DNA from: Pseudohongiella sp.
GTDB taxonomy: Bacteria; Pseudomonadota; Gammaproteobacteria; Pseudomonadales; Pseudohongiellaceae
Assembly (NCBI GenBank): GCA_030652635.1
Contig: JAUSPW010000437.1
Location: 1 to 7,914 of the forward strand
Length of the DNA: 7,914 bases
Reading direction: 5' to 3'
Under the pieces are notes generated by a model. It had not been told where the DNA came from and made no database searches. It saw nothing but the letters and a program-made list of their open reading frames with translations. The position numbers were made by a program, and so were the translations under genes. Positions within the stretch are counted from its first letter, which is position 1. Every line of letters starts with the position of its first letter. Shown here one piece after another: positions 6,174 to 7,914 of this stretch.

Positions 6174-7725
6174 GCTCAACCGGTGCTGACAGTGTTTGAT
6201 AGCGATGAAGTGTAATGCGTGAGCGCGGGGTGCATTGATGACACCCCGCGCTGCTTTGGTGCTCATCCAGTGTGAACAGCAGTTTTGTGGTGATACACCC
6301 AGGAACGTCATCCGCGCTGTGACTGACAAACAGAATCTGGGTCCTGCCCTGCGCCGCAATAAAATCAACCATGCGCAGCAAGAGTTCACAATGATAATCA
6401 TCCAGTCCTGTGCAGGGTTCATCCAGCACTAAAACCAGCGGCTGTTTCACCATCGCGCGCGCCAGCAACACCAGGCGTTGATGCCCAAATGAAAGCGTGT
6501 GGTAGTACTCGCGGTCCAACGCCGACAAGCCAAACAGCGCCAGCCATTCTCGTGCACAGCGCGCCTCGCTGGCGCCACTGTCGTCATACAGCCCGAGTGA
6601 ATCAAAAAAGCCCGACACCACTACATCCAGCACGCGCCAGCCTTTAACGTAACGCTGATGCAAATCGTTGGATACCACACCAAAACGCGCCTTGATATCC
6701 CACACACTTTCGCCACTGCCTCGGCGACGTCCAAACAGATAAACCGGCTGTCCGTAGGCTTTGTGGTTGTCGCCGTCTATCAAGCCCAGTAGAGTGGATT
6801 TGCCGCAACCATTAGGACCTTCCAGCAACACATGATCGCCCCGGTGCATATCAAAATGCAGCTCCGAAAAAATCAATTGTTCACCATAGGCCGCACTGAC
6901 GCCGCGCAATGAGATCAATGCCTCGTGCTCATAGCCAGCAGGAAGATCGGCAGCTTTCCTGCCCACACACGGGTCGGGCAATTGGGCAGGTAATTGAACA
7001 GGGGAAAGAGTCTGCAGCCTTGCAGAGCGCTCCATCTGAAACGCTTCTGGTGTATACAAGCCGCGGGCCTGCAAGTTATCCATCAATAGCACTTGTGTGA
7101 TACCGTCCAGCAACTGCTGTTCGCGTCTGCACATAAACAGCGTGGCATTGTGCGGCCCCATCCATTGCGTCAAGGCGCTGCGTATTTTGTCAGCGCTATA
7201 ACGATCGATACTCTCCAGCGGGTTATCCAGTACCAGCAATAGCGGTTTCAGGTATAAGGCCCGCGCAATCATGGCGCGGCGCATCTGCCCTGAGGACAGG
7301 TAGCGGATGCCTTGTCTGCGGATGTGTTGAATATCCAGTAATTCAAGGATGTGTTCCAGCCGGGATGTATCGCTATGCGGCACAGGCCCATCGCAGATCA
7401 GATTCTCAACACGTGTGCCGGCATCCTGGGCTGTCTTGTTGAACTCGCTGATATCAAAACGATTGTCCAACGCGCAGAGCCGTTGTTGCTCTTCGAAGGA
7501 CACTTCACAGATATCCGAGAGGGGATCAAAGTCGGATGCATAGTCAAGGGCACCACGCGCGTGAGGCAGGCGCCCAAGCAACAACTGTAACAGCGCGCTT
7601 TTGCCCGCCCCATTGCCCCCAAACACACACCAGTGCTGGCCTCGCTCAAGTGCCAGCCCCTGTGGCAGCTTGAGCACTTGAGTCGCACTCAATCGGCAAT
7701 CAAGCGCAGGGACATGAATCAGCAT
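6154..7725 (-). CDS. modF: ModF-like tandem ABC ATPase (two fused nucleotide-binding domains)
   Basis: A soluble 523-residue protein with two ABC ATPase domains and no membrane segment. Domain 1 (about 1-225): Walker A GGNGAGKS (36-43), signature LSSGQ (143-147), Walker B LLLVLDN (162-168). Domain 2 (about 268-487): Walker A GPNGCGKST (303-311), signature LSFGHQR (411-417), Walker B VLVLDE (431-436), switch His469 in FVSHS. LFGRRRGSGESVWDIK (330-345) and SGFFDSLGLY (371-380) match my recollection of Escherichia coli ModF closely. ModF is encoded with the molybdate regulator ModE and its exact role is unsettled; no mod transport gene is visible here. Domain 1 has Asn168 where the catalytic Glu is expected and no switch His (FMCRREQ), so probably only one site hydrolyses ATP. 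The C-terminus is about 24 residues longer than in E. coli ModF, partly because a hairpin lies in the reading frame. ATG 7725 overlaps the upstream stop as TGATG, implying translational coupling. The fold is certain; orthology to modF is likely. Confidence 0.88.
   Translation of the reverse strand: MLIHVPALDCRLSATQVLKLPQGLALERGQHWCVFGGNGAGKSALLQLLLGRLPHARGALDYASDFDPLSDICEVSFEEQQRLCALDNRFDISEFNKTAQDAGTRVENLICDGPVPHSDTSRLEHILELLDIQHIRRQGIRYLSSGQMRRAMIARALYLKPLLLVLDNPLESIDRYSADKIRSALTQWMGPHNATLFMCRREQQLLDGITQVLLMDNLQARGLYTPEAFQMERSARLQTLSPVQLPAQLPDPCVGRKAADLPAGYEHEALISLRGVSAAYGEQLIFSELHFDMHRGDHVLLEGPNGCGKSTLLGLIDGDNHKAYGQPVYLFGRRRGSGESVWDIKARFGVVSNDLHQRYVKGWRVLDVVVSGFFDSLGLYDDSGASEARCAREWLALFGLSALDREYYHTLSFGHQRLVLLARAMVKQPLVLVLDEPCTGLDDYHCELLLRMVDFIAAQGRTQILFVSHSADDVPGCITTKLLFTLDEHQSSAGCHQCTPRSRITLHRYQTLSAPVELTTGCR
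6222..6252. terminator. GC-rich hairpin at the convergent gene ends, inside the ATPase C-terminal coding region
   Basis: A perfect 11-bp stem (AGCGCGGGGTG / CACCCCGCGCT) with a 9-nt loop lies 48 bp past the stop of the MORN-like gene. It could act as a terminator for that gene, and for the convergent ATPase if the ATPase message ends here, but neither side has a real T-tract (GCTTTGG on plus). It lies inside the ATPase reading frame and encodes roughly residues 491-501. Confidence 0.4.
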
Positions 7726-7914
7726 CAGGGACGATTGCCCAGCGCCCGCTGCATCACTTCGTATTGAATCGACATAAAGTGTCCAGCGGAGCGGCGCCAG
7801 TATTCTGAGTTATGGCGGCCTCGTGCCTGCATAAACTCAAAAGGCACATCGTTGATCAACAGAATCTGCATAAATTCTAGGGCGGTGGTGATCAGGCCGT
7901 CTTCCATGCCACTG
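7725..7914 (-). CDS. C-terminal part of a putative alpha/beta-hydrolase esterase (N-terminus beyond window)
   Basis: The reading frame is open from the right edge of the window, so the gene starts outside; 62 codons and the TGA stop are visible. The visible end contains MEDGLITTALEFMQILLINDVPFEFMQ followed by GRHNSEYWRRSAGHFM. A Gly-x-His-Asn-x-x-x-Trp segment after a short strand near the C-terminus is characteristic of the catalytic-histidine region of PF00756-type esterases (Fes/IroE and esterase D relatives), where the acid residue precedes it. The nucleophile serine would lie outside the window and cannot be checked. The stop shares its A with the ATG of the ModF-like ATPase (TGATG), so the two are almost certainly co-translated. 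The substrate is unknown. The family call is moderate because only a short tail is visible. Confidence 0.6.
   Translation of the reverse strand, partial: SGMEDGLITTALEFMQILLINDVPFEFMQARGRHNSEYWRRSAGHFMSIQYEVMQRALGNRP

Noticed and set aside
1..7914. CRISPR array, insertion sequence, tRNA or phage genes.
   Set aside because: No regularly spaced direct repeats, transposase motifs, terminal repeats or cloverleaf-like segments were seen on either strand.

Overview
The window looks like a chromosomal segment of a Gram-negative, probably marine or aquatic gammaproteobacterium. The evidence is an outer-membrane TonB-dependent receptor, an exported lipoprotein with a classic lipobox, a ModF-type tandem ABC ATPase close to the enterobacterial protein, a persulfide dioxygenase-rhodanese fusion, good Shine-Dalgarno sites and a base composition slightly above 50% G+C. 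No RNA gene, insertion sequence, phage gene or CRISPR array was seen. This assignment comes from reading protein motifs, not from a database search.

Layout. Bases 1-2148 (minus) hold the first 716 codons of a TonB-dependent receptor that runs off the left edge. Just upstream in the same direction, 2253-3902 (minus) encodes a 549-residue exported lipoprotein of the parallel beta-helix-like, 'DDGIExFGG / DDSIDxxxGW' kind. The two probably form one operon, with a strong 11-bp hairpin in the 104-bp gap. The 316-bp divergent region 3903-4218 carries three GTCA units at exact 11-bp spacing on the minus strand, like a PhoB box, with a -10-like hexamer 11 nt beyond. In the other direction it carries a plausible TTGACA promoter and a TGACA-N4-TGTCA palindrome in front of a persulfide dioxygenase-rhodanese fusion (4219-5259, plus). 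Next is a 275-residue secreted protein with five YPNG-type MORN-like repeats (5346-6173, plus). It converges, with a 20-bp overlap, on a ModF-like tandem ATPase (6154-7725, minus). The ATPase is translationally coupled (TGATG) to the C-terminal end of what looks like an alpha/beta-hydrolase esterase that runs off the right edge (7725-7914, minus).

How the genes may work together. The receptor and lipoprotein look like a surface uptake pair for an unknown ligand. The Pho-box-like site suggests the ligand could be phosphorus-containing, or that the pair responds to phosphate starvation. The dioxygenase-rhodanese is a self-contained sulfane-sulfur detoxification enzyme, with no clear functional link to its neighbours beyond the shared divergent control region. 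The esterase and ModF-like ATPase form a separate coupled unit. The most promising candidate for something undescribed is the putative PhoB-controlled lipoprotein/receptor pair.
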